From an uncultured Lysobacter sp. (GTDB taxonomy: Bacteria; Pseudomonadota; Gammaproteobacteria; Xanthomonadales; Xanthomonadaceae): a stretch of DNA of 43,655 nt. The notes beneath the pieces are model-generated. The model was not told the DNA's origin and searched no databases. It saw only the letters and a list, made by a program, of their open reading frames with translations. A program made the translations under genes and the position numbers. The stretch is taken from assembly GCA_946480055.1 (NCBI GenBank), contig CAMLID010000025.1, positions 1-43,655 of the forward strand, written 5' to 3'. This document shows positions 1-7,905 of this stretch, piece after piece (positions within the stretch are counted from its first letter, which is position 1; each line of letters begins with the position of its first letter).

Positions 1-72
1 CTCGCGGCTGATGAAGCCGAAGCCCTTGGCATCGTTGAACCACTTGACGGTACCGAATTCACGGTTCGACAT
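1..72 (-). CDS. Cold-shock protein, CspA family (5' part only)
   Basis: The first 24 codons of a cold-shock-domain gene, cut off by the window edge. The peptide begins [20 protein letters not shown] and so contains the KGFGF motif (RNP1) that binds single-stranded RNA and DNA in this family. CspA-type proteins are about 68-70 aa, so roughly two thirds of the gene lies outside the window. An AAGGAG ribosome binding site ends about 9 nt before the ATG and supports this start. The family acts as cytoplasmic RNA chaperones. Whether this copy is cold-inducible cannot be told from the fragment. Confidence 0.93.
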   Translation of the reverse strand, partial: MSNREFGTVKWFNDAKGFGFISRE

Positions 73-288
73 TTTTACTTGCTCCTTGAAACGTTGGTTT
101 GTTTAACGCAGCTCGCGCTGCGTGCTGGTTGCAAGGAGGAAGCGAGGTGCAACGATGTAGCGGATCGAGGATCAACCGCATCGGGCCACGATTCACGGTG
201 ACCCTTGGCAAACACAGCGCCCGCAACTTACCCCGCCATGGGGCAAAATGCAAACAGCCCGGACAGCCTGTCCGGACGGGGGTTAGGG
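73..288. other. Divergent intergenic region: csp leader and DUF456 upstream region
   Basis: This 216-bp gap separates the reverse-strand cold-shock gene from the forward DUF456 gene. It holds the csp Shine-Dalgarno sequence and a short GC hairpin (arms 107-112 and 117-122) inside the presumed csp leader. Long structured leaders are usual for csp genes, but the transcription start cannot be placed here. A second inverted repeat (GGACAG...CTGTCC, about 260-274) lies just before the DUF456 start. No confident -35/-10 pair was found. Confidence 0.4.
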
Positions 289-774
289 ATGGATTTCACT
301 ACTGTTTATTACGTGCTGGCCGGGCTGCTGATCCTGGTCGGAATCGCCGGCACGGTGCTGCCGGCGCTGCCGGGTTTGCCGCTGGTTTTCGCCGGCATGT
401 TGCTGGCCGCATGGGCCGGGGGATTCGAGCAGGTCGGCTGGATCACCCTGACCGTGCTGGGTCTGTTGACAGTGGTGTCGATGGGGGTGGATTTCCTGGC
501 CACGGCGATGGGCGCCAAACGCGTCGGCGCCAGCAAGCTGGCCCTGATCGGGGCCGTGATCGGCACCTTCGCCGGATTGTTCTTCGGCCCGATCGGCCTG
601 TTCGCCGGCCCCTTCGTCGGCGCGCTCGGCGGCGAACTGATTCACAGCCGTCAGCTGGCCCACGCGACCAAGGTCGGCGTCGGCACCTGGGTCGGCATCC
701 TGGTCGGCACGGTGCTGAAACTCGGGCTCGCGTTCGCGATGGTGGCGCTGTTCGTGGCGGCCTGGATCCTGTGA
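289..774 (+). CDS. DUF456 family membrane protein
   Basis: A protein of 161 aa made almost entirely of glycine- and alanine-rich hydrophobic segments, with about four to five predicted membrane spans. It has repeated small-residue motifs such as PALPGLP near the N-terminus and a GPIGLFAGPFVGALGGE stretch in the middle. This pattern and length match the DUF456 family of inner-membrane proteins, whose function is unknown. The start at 289 was chosen over an in-frame ATG at 205 because GGGGTTAGGG precedes it and the first membrane span follows at once. No operon partner: the next gene starts about 130 bp downstream. Confidence 0.8.
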   Translation: MDFTTVYYVLAGLLILVGIAGTVLPALPGLPLVFAGMLLAAWAGGFEQVGWITLTVLGLLTVVSMGVDFLATAMGAKRVGASKLALIGAVIGTFAGLFFGPIGLFAGPFVGALGGELIHSRQLAHATKVGVGTWVGILVGTVLKLGLAFAMVALFVAAWIL

Positions 775-837
775 ACGAACCGGCACGGCGCATTCGATGT
801 TTCCGAAGCTGCGCTGAAGCCGAATCGCATCCGAGGT

Positions 838-877
838 GGTAACCCCGGCGGCCGGCGGACACACTGTCGGGGTTACC
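838..877. promoter_or_regulatory. 10-bp perfect inverted repeat upstream of pldA
   Basis: GGTAACCCCG at 838-847 is repeated in inverse at 868-877 (CGGGGTTACC), with a 20-nt GC-rich spacer. It lies 25 nt before the preferred pldA start. There is no T-run after it, so it is not a standard terminator. It could be an operator or a leader hairpin controlling pldA, or a weak terminator for the upstream gene. Confidence 0.45.
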
Positions 878-901
878 GTTTCGATAATGGATACAAACAT
901 A

Positions 902-2092
902 ATGATTGCAGACGCGAATCGCGCCGCCCGACTCCGTCCCTGCCTGCACCCGCTGGCGTTGGCCCTGGCAATGCCTGTGTCGGCGCTGGCGCAGCAGGCG
1001 CCGGCCCCGGCCACGCCCGAAGCCTGCATCGCGATCGCCGTCGACGCCGACCGCCTGGCCTGCTACGACAAAGCCCTGAACCGACGCGCTCCGGACACCC
1101 GCGCGGCCGATGTGGCGGCCAAGGAGGCCAAGGCGATCCAGCGCAACCTGGAACTGGCCGACCAGATCGAGGGCCGGGCGCCGCCGCCGGCCGACAGCGT
1201 GCCCGAGCGCGCGCGCCGCATCGTCGGCGACCTGTACCCGAACGAGGCGCCGCTGGACAGCGCCATCGCCAACGCCGGCAAGGGCGGCCTGCTCGACAGC
1301 CGCTGGGAACTGGCCAAGGATTCCAAACTCGGTGTGTTCAACTTCCGCGCCTACAAGCCGGTGTACCTGCTGCCGGCGTTCTGGACCAACGACACCAACG
1401 AACTGCCGTACTCGCCGAACCCGCGCAACCAGGTCACCGACCCGCAGTCGCTGACCAGCGTCGAGGCCAAGTTCCAGCTCAGTTTCAAGACCAAGGCGGT
1501 GGAGAACCTGTTCGGCGACAACGGCGACATCTGGATGGGTTACACCCAGAGCTCGCGCTGGCAGGTCTACAACGGCGACGACTCGCGCCCGTTCCGCGAG
1601 ACCAACTACGAGCCGGAAGTGCTGCTGGTGTTCCGCAACAACTACCGCATCGGCGGCTGGCACGGGCGCATGGCGGCGATCGGGCTCAACCACCAGTCCA
1701 ACGGGCGCACCGACCCGTTCTCGCGCAGTTGGAACCGGGTGGTCGCCAACGTCGGCCTGGACCGCGAGAACTGGGCCGTGACCCTGCGCCCGTGGTGGCG
1801 CATCTCCGATGGCAACGACGACGACAATCCCGACATCGAGGACTACATCGGCCGCGGCGACCTGACCGTGGTCCATCGCCGCGGCGGCCACGAGTTCAGC
1901 CTGATGGCGCGGCACTCGCTGCGCGGCGGCGACCGCTCGCACGGCGCGGTGCAGTTCGATTGGGGCTTTCCGATCCACAACTCGCTGCGCGGCCACTTGC
2001 AGGTGTTCGACGGCTACGGTGAAAGCCTGATCGACTACAACCACAAGGCCACCTACATCGGCCTGGGCGTTTCCTTGCTGGAGTGGTACTGA
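902..2092 (+). CDS. pldA: Outer-membrane phospholipase A (OMPLA)
   Basis: A protein of 396 aa with an N-terminal signal peptide (hydrophobic stretch ending SALA-QQ) and a C-terminal beta-barrel domain. The diagnostic block GLNHQSNGRTDPFSRSWNR carries the catalytic His (about residue 264) and Ser (about 266) of the OMPLA family. The last residues end in an aromatic (LLEWY), typical of outer-membrane barrels. The family is a calcium-dependent, dimerising enzyme that hydrolyses acyl chains of phospholipids misplaced to the outer leaflet. The mature N-terminus is longer than in E. coli and contains an ACYD-type segment with two cysteines. Start choice is uncertain: ATG 887 and GTG 836 are in frame; 902 gives the most usual signal peptide. 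A patatin lipase follows about 100 bp downstream. Confidence 0.92.
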   Translation: MIADANRAARLRPCLHPLALALAMPVSALAQQAPAPATPEACIAIAVDADRLACYDKALNRRAPDTRAADVAAKEAKAIQRNLELADQIEGRAPPPADSVPERARRIVGDLYPNEAPLDSAIANAGKGGLLDSRWELAKDSKLGVFNFRAYKPVYLLPAFWTNDTNELPYSPNPRNQVTDPQSLTSVEAKFQLSFKTKAVENLFGDNGDIWMGYTQSSRWQVYNGDDSRPFRETNYEPEVLLVFRNNYRIGGWHGRMAAIGLNHQSNGRTDPFSRSWNRVVANVGLDRENWAVTLRPWWRISDGNDDDNPDIEDYIGRGDLTVVHRRGGHEFSLMARHSLRGGDRSHGAVQFDWGFPIHNSLRGHLQVFDGYGESLIDYNHKATYIGLGVSLLEWY

Positions 2093-2188
2093 GCGCACGA
2101 AACCGCGATCGCGCGGCGACGCGGTTCGCAACCGGCGCGACCGCGCCGGGTTAGGCTCGCCCTACCCCACGCAAGCGCGAGTTCCGCC

Positions 2189-3145
2189 ATGAAAATGCGC
2201 CGCATCCTGTCGCTGGACGGCGGCGGCATCCGCGGCCTGGTCAGTTGCCTGTGGCTGACCGGCGTCGAGGACGCCCTGAGCCGGGCCGGCAAGCCCGGCT
2301 TGCTGAAAGGCTTCGATCTGCTTGCCGGCAGCTCCACCGGCGCCATCATCGCCGCGGGTTTGGCGACCGGGCTGGCCCCGGTCACGCTCGCCGCGCTCTA
2401 CCGCGATCACCGCCACACCATCTTCCCCGGCATGGCCGAACGCCTGTGGTCGCGCAGCGGACGTCTGCTGGCGGCCGGCGCGTCGGCGCCCAAGTACGAC
2501 GCCAAGGGATTGGAGAAAGTGCTGAGGAAGGTCTTCGGCAAGACCACTCTGGGCGAGGTCCAGGCGCCGCTGCTGATCACCGCCTACGACACCGTGTCGC
2601 GCGCGCCGGTGATGTTCAAGAGCTTCAAGCCCGAACACCGCGACCTGCCGCTATGGGAAGTCTGTCGCGCCTCGTCGGCGGCGCCGACGTATTTCCCGGC
2701 GCATGCGATGAAGGTCGAAGGCCGCGACTGCGCGCTGATCGACGGCGGCGTGGTCGCCAACAATCCCACCGCCTGCGCGATCGCCGAGGCGCTGCGCAAG
2801 GACGCCCAGGTCGACAACAGCCGCGACCTGGTGGTGCTCTCGGTCGGCACCGGCGAGCGCACGCGCAGCATCTCGCTGGCCGCTGCGCGCGAATGGGGCG
2901 CCTTGGAATGGGCGGTGCCGATCATCGACGTGCTGTTCGACGGCAATACCGACTCGGTCGATTACATCGCCCGGCAACTGGTCGGCGACGGCTACTTCCG
3001 CATGCAGGAGCACCTGCACATCGGCCTGGACGACCTGGACGACACCAGCTCGACCAACCTGATCGCGCTGGAGTTCATGGCCAAGGAGTATCTGGCCAAT
3101 GCGGACACGCAGAAGATGCTGGCGGACTTGGCGCGGCAGTTGTAG
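2189..3145 (+). CDS. Patatin-like phospholipase
   Basis: A protein of 318 aa with the full patatin signature: DGGGIRG (residues 10-16, oxyanion hole), GSSTG (47-51, nucleophile Ser49) and the catalytic Asp in IDGGVVANNP (about Asp185). The Ser-Asp dyad is intact, so an acyl hydrolase of phospholipids or other lipids is expected. No signal peptide or membrane span is seen, which suggests a cytoplasmic protein. Patatins also act as effectors in some CBASS anti-phage systems (CapV), but no cyclic-nucleotide synthase or accessory gene is nearby, so a housekeeping or secreted-effector role is as likely. The neighbour pldA is also a phospholipase, which hints at a shared lipid-turnover theme. Confidence 0.9.
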   Translation: MKMRRILSLDGGGIRGLVSCLWLTGVEDALSRAGKPGLLKGFDLLAGSSTGAIIAAGLATGLAPVTLAALYRDHRHTIFPGMAERLWSRSGRLLAAGASAPKYDAKGLEKVLRKVFGKTTLGEVQAPLLITAYDTVSRAPVMFKSFKPEHRDLPLWEVCRASSAAPTYFPAHAMKVEGRDCALIDGGVVANNPTACAIAEALRKDAQVDNSRDLVVLSVGTGERTRSISLAAAREWGALEWAVPIIDVLFDGNTDSVDYIARQLVGDGYFRMQEHLHIGLDDLDDTSSTNLIALEFMAKEYLANADTQKMLADLARQL

Positions 3146-3155
3146 CGCGGGCCTT

Positions 3156-3230
3156 GGGGTAGGAGCGGCGTGAGCCGCGACCGCGTCGTCGCCGGAGTTG
3201 CGCGGTCGCGGCTCACGCCGCACCTACCCC
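3156..3230. repeat. REP-like palindromic element (paired arms)
   Basis: Two 30-nt arms (3156-3185 and 3201-3230) are reverse complements with one mismatch and a 15-nt spacer. The arm begins GGGGTAGGAGCGGCGTGAGC. This is the first copy of an element seen in at least six other gaps of the window. It lies between the ends of the convergent patatin and fumarase genes and could form a large hairpin in RNA from either side. Confidence 0.9.
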
Positions 3231-3244
3231 GGGGCAACAAACGC

Positions 3245-3268
3245 AACGCCCGGCCTGGGCCGGGCGTT
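3245..3268 (-). terminator. Rho-independent terminator-like hairpin after the fumarase gene
   Basis: AACGCCCGGCC at 3245-3255 pairs with GGCCGGGCGTT at 3258-3268 (11 bp). It lies 22 nt past the fumarase stop on the reverse strand and is followed there by a short T-containing stretch (GCGTTTGTTG). The stem is strong and the T-run weak. Confidence 0.65.
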
Positions 3269-3290
3269 GGGATGACGACGATTCGGCCCA

Positions 3291-4883
3291 TCAGGCCGGT
3301 TCGACCACCACCGGAATCTTGCCGATCCGCGCCTGCCATTCCTTGGGCCCGGTCTTGTGCACCGACTCGCCGGCGCTGTCGACCGCGACCGTCACCGGCA
3401 TGTCCTGCACGGTGAACTCGTAGATCGCCTCCATGCCCAGGTCGGCGAAACCGACCACGCGCGAGGCCTTGATCGCCTTTGACACCAGGTAGGCCGCGCC
3501 GCCGACCGCCATCAGATAGACCGAGCGATGCTTCTTGATCGCCTCGATCGCGACCGGACCGCGCTCGGCCTTGCCGACCATGCCGAGCAGGCCGGTCTGC
3601 GCCAGCACCTGTTCGGTGAACTTGTCCATGCGCGTGGCGGTGGTCGGGCCGGCCGGGCCGACGACCTCGTCGCGCACCGGATCGACCGGGCCGACGTAAT
3701 AGATGAAGCGGCCCTTGAAATCGACCGGCAACTCCTCGCCCTTGTTGAGCATGTCGACCATGCGCTTGTGCGCGGCGTCGCGGCCGGTCAGCAGCTTGCC
3801 GTTGAGCAGCAGCACTTCGCCGGGCTTCCAGCTCGCGACTTCTTCCGGGGTAACGCTGTCCAGATCGACGCGGCGGCCCTTGGACGAGTCGTAGGTCAGC
3901 TTCGGCCAATCCTCCAGCGACGGCGGATCCAGCATCACCGGGCCGCTGCCGTCGAGGGTGAAGTGCGCATGCCGGGTGGCCGCGCAGTTCGGGATCATCG
4001 CCACCGGCAGGTTGGCGGCGTGGGTCGGGTAATCCTTGACCTTGATGTCCAGCACCGTGGTCAGGCCGCCCAGGCCCTGGGCGCCGATGCCGAGCGCGTT
4101 GACCTTTTCGTACAACTCCAGGCGCAGCTCTTCGGCACGATTGCTGGCGCCGCGCGCCTGCAGTTCGGTGATGTCGATCGGCTCCATCAGCGATTCCTTG
4201 GCCAGCAGCATCGCCTTCTCGGCGGTGCCGCCGATGCCGATGCCGAGCATGCCCGGCGGGCACCAGCCCGCGCCCATGGTCGGCACGGTCTTGAGCACCC
4301 AATCGACGATGGAGTCGGACGGGTTGAGCATGGCGAACTTGGACTTGGCCTCGGAACCGCCGCCCTTGGCCGCGACGATCACGTCAACCGTGTTGCCGGG
4401 CACGACCTTGACGTTGACGACGGCGGGCGTGTTGTCCTTGGTATTGCTGCGCTTGCCGGCCGGATCGGCGAGCACGCTGGCGCGCAGCTTGTTGTCCGGA
4501 TGGTTGTAGGCGCGGCGCACGCCCTCGTTGACCATGTCTTCCACGCCCATGGTGGCGCCGTCCCAGCGCACGTCCATGCCGATTTCCAGGAACACGGTGA
4601 CGATGCCGGTGTCCTGGCAGATCGGCCGGTGGCCTTCGGCGCACATGCGCGAGTTGATCAGGATCTGCGCGATCGCGTCCTTGGCCGCGACGCTTTCCTC
4701 GCGCTCGTAGGCGGCGGCGAGGTTCTTGATGTAGTCGACCGGGTGGTAGTAACTGATGTACTGCAGGCCATCGGCGATGGATTGGATCAGGTCGTCCTGG
4801 CGGATGACGACCGGGCCGCTGGAGGCGGCGTGGGACGGGCTGGCGGTCACGGCGGGCTGCGGGCTGGCGGTGGGGATCGCCAT
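3291..4883 (-). CDS. Fumarate hydratase, class I (iron-sulfur)
   Basis: A protein of 530 aa that interconverts fumarate and malate in the TCA cycle. It is a single-chain class I (4Fe-4S) enzyme like E. coli FumA/FumB (about 548 aa), with alpha and beta domains fused. Three cysteines fit the cluster ligands: Cys89 (RPICQDTG), Cys208 (GWCPPGMLG) and Cys300 (PNCAATRHAH). Their spacing is close to that in FumA. The beta domain near the C-terminus has the GPTTATRMD motif. The first 25 residues are Pro/Ala/Ser-rich and look like a loose extension. AGGTAG precedes the ATG. The gene stands alone, with a terminator-like hairpin behind it. Class I fumarases are oxygen-sensitive; no oxidative-stress element is evident upstream. 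Confidence 0.95.
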   Translation of the reverse strand: MAIPTASPQPAVTASPSHAASSGPVVIRQDDLIQSIADGLQYISYYHPVDYIKNLAAAYEREESVAAKDAIAQILINSRMCAEGHRPICQDTGIVTVFLEIGMDVRWDGATMGVEDMVNEGVRRAYNHPDNKLRASVLADPAGKRSNTKDNTPAVVNVKVVPGNTVDVIVAAKGGGSEAKSKFAMLNPSDSIVDWVLKTVPTMGAGWCPPGMLGIGIGGTAEKAMLLAKESLMEPIDITELQARGASNRAEELRLELYEKVNALGIGAQGLGGLTTVLDIKVKDYPTHAANLPVAMIPNCAATRHAHFTLDGSGPVMLDPPSLEDWPKLTYDSSKGRRVDLDSVTPEEVASWKPGEVLLLNGKLLTGRDAAHKRMVDMLNKGEELPVDFKGRFIYYVGPVDPVRDEVVGPAGPTTATRMDKFTEQVLAQTGLLGMVGKAERGPVAIEAIKKHRSVYLMAVGGAAYLVSKAIKASRVVGFADLGMEAIYEFTVQDMPVTVAVDSAGESVHKTGPKEWQARIGKIPVVVEPA

Positions 4884-5031
4884 TCTACCTGTCGTGCGCG
4901 GCGCGGCCGCGCGCAAGCCCGGGAGGCAGCGGATCGCGGCGCATAAGCCCTTGATCCTGGGCCGGAACGGGCGCGGGCCAGCCCCCTGCCCGAGGTCCGT
5001 ATGACCTTGTCCACGGGGCCCGGCGCGGACG

Positions 5032-6909
5032 ATGACGCAGACTCGCCCTACCACGACTCGCAGGCGCCGAATGGCCAGGACATCGACGACATCGCCGCCG
5101 CGCGCGTGGCTAGCCTGGCTTCTCGCATGGCTGATGCTGCCGATGGCAGGTGTCGCGGCCGCCGAACTGGACGCCGATCTCGCGGCGACGCTGCGGCAGC
5201 AGGGCCTGACCGGTGCGGCCTGGTCCCTGCTCGATCCGGTCCAGGGCGTGCGGGTCGGCGCGGCCGGCATCAAGGACGCACGCAGCGGCGCGCCGTTGCG
5301 GCCCGACGACAAGGTCCAGGTCGGCTCGATAGCCAAAACGCTGCTCGCCACCGGCGTGCTGCGCCTGGTCAGCGAAGGCCGCCTGCGGCTGGATCAGCCG
5401 GTCGCAGAGCTGCTACCCGGCATCGCCTTCGACAACCCCTGGGCGGCGACCGATCCGGTGCGCGTGCGGCATCTGCTCGACCACAGCGCCGGGCTCGACG
5501 ACGCCCGCTTCAGCCAGGTGTTCACCACCCGGCCGGGACCCGATACGCCCCTGGCGCAGGCCTTCGCCCGCGACGACGGCAGGCTGCGCGTCCGCAGCCG
5601 GCCCGGCACGCGCAGCTCCTATTCCAACACCGGCTACACCCTGCTCGGCATGGCGATCGAAGCGGTGGTCGGCGAGCGCTACGAGCCTTACCTCGACCGC
5701 GAACTGTTGCGGCCGCTGGGCATGCGCGACAGCAGCTTCGGCTACGCGACCCAGGTCGGCGCGGGCGCCGACCCGCGCATGGCGATGGGCCACTTCGAGG
5801 ACGGCCGCGCGCATCCGATCGTCCCCGTGTACCTGCGCCCGGCCGGCCAGTTCAGCACCACCGCAGCCGATATGGCGCGTTTCGCCCGTTTTCTGATGAG
5901 CGACGGCCGCATCGGCGGCAAACCCTTCATCGACCCGACCCTGCTGCGCAGCATGGGCCGCCCGCACGGCACCGAGGCCGCCCGCGCCGGCCTGGGCGTC
6001 GGTTACGCCCTGGGCCTGATCACGCGCGACCGCCATGGCGCGGTCGGCCGTTGCCACGGCGGCAGCACGATCGGTTATCGCGCCATGCTCTGCCTGTTCC
6101 CGCAGCAGCAACGCGCGTTCTTCCTCTCGGTCAACGCCGACAGCGAAACGGCCGACTACGGCGTGCTGGACCGTCGCCTGATTCAAGCCCTGGCGTTGCC
6201 GGCCGTGGCCGCTGCGCCGACGCGGCCCGCATCGCTGTCGCTGCAGGATTGGGAGGGCCACTACGTGCCCTCGCCCAACCGCTTCGCCACGTTCGCATGG
6301 CTGGATACGACCCTGGGTTTCGTCCGCCTGCGACGCGAAGGCGAAGCTCTGCGCCTGATGCCGTTCCAGGGCAAGGCGACCGCACTGACGCCGCTGGGCG
6401 GCGCGCTGTTCCGTGCCGAGGATCGCCTCGTCGCCTCGCATGCGCTGCTGAGGGCCGCCGATGGCGCACAGGTGATCGCCACCGGGACGCAGAGCTATCA
6501 GCGCATCGCGTTGTGGAAACTGCTGGCGCTGTGGGCCAGCCTCGCCGCGGGCGGCGCGGGCCTGCTCTGGTTGCTGCTGGGCGGCAGCGCGCGTGCCGCG
6601 CTGCGCCGCCTGCACCTGCGCGATCCGGCGTTCGCGCCCTGGCTGGCGACGCTGGCCCTGCTGCTGCCGCTGCCCTTCCTGTATCGCCAGTCGTTCCTGC
6701 AACTGGGCGACCTCACCTGGGGCAATGGCCTGCTCACCGCAGTCACCTGCGCACTGCCCGCAGCCTTGCTGTTCGGGCTGTGGCGCCACCTGCGTCTGCG
6801 GCCGGCGGGCGCCGTGGCGGGCTTGGATGCGGTGGCGATGCTGGCGCTGCTGCAATGGACCCTGGTGCTGGCCGCCTGGGGCCTGTGGCCGCTGCGGCTG
6901 TGGGCCTGA
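5032..6909 (+). CDS. Serine hydrolase, beta-lactamase/DD-peptidase fold, with membrane tail
   Basis: A protein of 625 aa: N-terminal signal or anchor segment (about residues 25-44), a beta-lactamase-family domain (about 50-390), a lipocalin-like or spacer domain (about 400-490), and several hydrophobic segments to the C-terminus (about 500-620). The three active-site motifs are present: SIAK (99-102), YSN (197-199) and HGG (342-344). The family includes class C beta-lactamases, DD-peptidases and esterases, and the substrate cannot be chosen from sequence. The predicted layout puts the enzyme outside the inner membrane, tethered by the tail. ATG 5071 is an alternative start giving a shorter n-region. 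Neither start has a strong ribosome binding site. Confidence 0.85.
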   Translation: MTQTRPTTTRRRRMARTSTTSPPRAWLAWLLAWLMLPMAGVAAAELDADLAATLRQQGLTGAAWSLLDPVQGVRVGAAGIKDARSGAPLRPDDKVQVGSIAKTLLATGVLRLVSEGRLRLDQPVAELLPGIAFDNPWAATDPVRVRHLLDHSAGLDDARFSQVFTTRPGPDTPLAQAFARDDGRLRVRSRPGTRSSYSNTGYTLLGMAIEAVVGERYEPYLDRELLRPLGMRDSSFGYATQVGAGADPRMAMGHFEDGRAHPIVPVYLRPAGQFSTTAADMARFARFLMSDGRIGGKPFIDPTLLRSMGRPHGTEAARAGLGVGYALGLITRDRHGAVGRCHGGSTIGYRAMLCLFPQQQRAFFLSVNADSETADYGVLDRRLIQALALPAVAAAPTRPASLSLQDWEGHYVPSPNRFATFAWLDTTLGFVRLRREGEALRLMPFQGKATALTPLGGALFRAEDRLVASHALLRAADGAQVIATGTQSYQRIALWKLLALWASLAAGGAGLLWLLLGGSARAALRRLHLRDPAFAPWLATLALLLPLPFLYRQSFLQLGDLTWGNGLLTAVTCALPAALLFGLWRHLRLRPAGAVAGLDAVAMLALLQWTLVLAAWGLWPLRLWA

Positions 6910-6968
6910 GCGGCCGCAGACGTGGCACAGCTCGCTACACCAGCGCTTCCGCGTTCGGAACGATCGGC

Positions 6969-7016
6969 CGCCGCCGCAGCCGATGCGGCGGCGCTGCTGA
7001 CAGAAGCTGTCAGCGG
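6969..7016. terminator. Two consecutive hairpins between serine hydrolase and alpha/beta hydrolase
   Basis: The first stem pairs CGCCGCCGC (6969-6977) with GCGGCGGCG (6985-6993). The second pairs GCTGACAG (6996-7003) with CTGTCAGC (7007-7014) around a 3-nt loop. They lie 59 nt after one stop codon and about 50 nt before the next start. There is no T-run, so they may be a weak terminator, an mRNA-stabilising element or an operator for the downstream gene. Confidence 0.4.
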
Positions 7017-7063
7017 CCGGGCTTAGCGTGTCGCAACGCCCACGACCGCACAGGAACCGCCGC

Positions 7064-7777
7064 ATGCCGCATCCCACCACCGTCCTGCTGCACGGCGCCG
7101 GCGTCGGCGCTTGGGTCTGGGCATCCGTGATCGAGCGCATGGCCACGCCGACGATCGCTCTGGATATCCCTTGCCGGCACGCCGACGCGACGCCCGAGCA
7201 GTGCGCGCAGGAATTGATCGCCGAACTCGACCGCCGCGGTATCGACGACGTGGTGATCGTCGCTCACTCGCTCGCCGGTGTGCTGATGCCGGAACTCGCG
7301 GCGCGCTTGGGTGCGCGACTGCGGCACTGCGTGTACCTGGCAGCCGCGGTGCCGCCCTCGGGCGGCGCGTTCGTGGACGCGCTGGGTACGGTCGAACGCA
7401 CGCTGCTGCGGCTGCTGTTCCGCTTCAATCGCAATGGACTCAAGCCGGGAGCGGCGATGATCCGCAGGGAGCTGTGCAACGACCTCGACGAAGCGACGGC
7501 CACGATGGTGGTGCCGCGCTATGTCGCCGAGTTCCCGGGGCTCTACCTGACGCCCATCCGCGCACAGTCGGTGCGTGCGCCTTCGACCTATCTGCGCCTG
7601 CTGCGCGACCGCAGCCTTGCGCCGTCGCGCCAGGACACGATGATCGCGCGGCTGCGAGACCCGCAGGTGCGCGACCTCGACGCCGGCCATCTGGCCATGC
7701 TGTCGATGCCGGCGCAGGTCGCGCAGCGGCTGACGGCGGTCGCGCTGGTGTCCGGGCAGGAGCGCGCGGCCGCCTGA
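7064..7777 (+). CDS. Alpha/beta-fold hydrolase
   Basis: A protein of 237 aa of the alpha/beta hydrolase family. LLHGAGVGAWVW near the N-terminus is the oxyanion-hole HG motif. AHSLAG (about 67-72) holds the nucleophile Ser69, in place of the more usual GHSxG. The motif DAGHLAML near the C-terminus supplies the catalytic His. The length and the GAWVW segment resemble the esterases and lyases related to plant hydroxynitrile lyase/methylesterase and MhpC-type enzymes, but the substrate is unknown. No signal peptide, so cytoplasmic. ATG 7064 was preferred to GTG 7028 because AGGA precedes it and the domain begins at once. Confidence 0.85.
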   Translation: MPHPTTVLLHGAGVGAWVWASVIERMATPTIALDIPCRHADATPEQCAQELIAELDRRGIDDVVIVAHSLAGVLMPELAARLGARLRHCVYLAAAVPPSGGAFVDALGTVERTLLRLLFRFNRNGLKPGAAMIRRELCNDLDEATATMVVPRYVAEFPGLYLTPIRAQSVRAPSTYLRLLRDRSLAPSRQDTMIARLRDPQVRDLDAGHLAMLSMPAQVAQRLTAVALVSGQERAAA

Positions 7778-7905
7778 GCGGACCCGAGCGCGCGTGGGCG
7801 CGTCCTCATTCGCATCGGCGATCTGGCTGGGCTTGCGGCTTTGCGCACCTGCGCACGCCGCCCTGCTTTCACCACCCGCTAGCCGGTCCCAGGCACAATC
7901 CGACC

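Noticed and set aside
443..2131. A 562-codon reverse frame over the DUF456 and pldA genes
   Set aside because: It spans two forward genes and their gap and has the biased composition of antisense GC-rich frames, with no motif.
2189..3145. Patatin as a CBASS effector (CapV)
   Set aside because: There is no CD-NTase, no Cap2/Cap3 and no TM effector nearby; the neighbours are PldA and fumarase.
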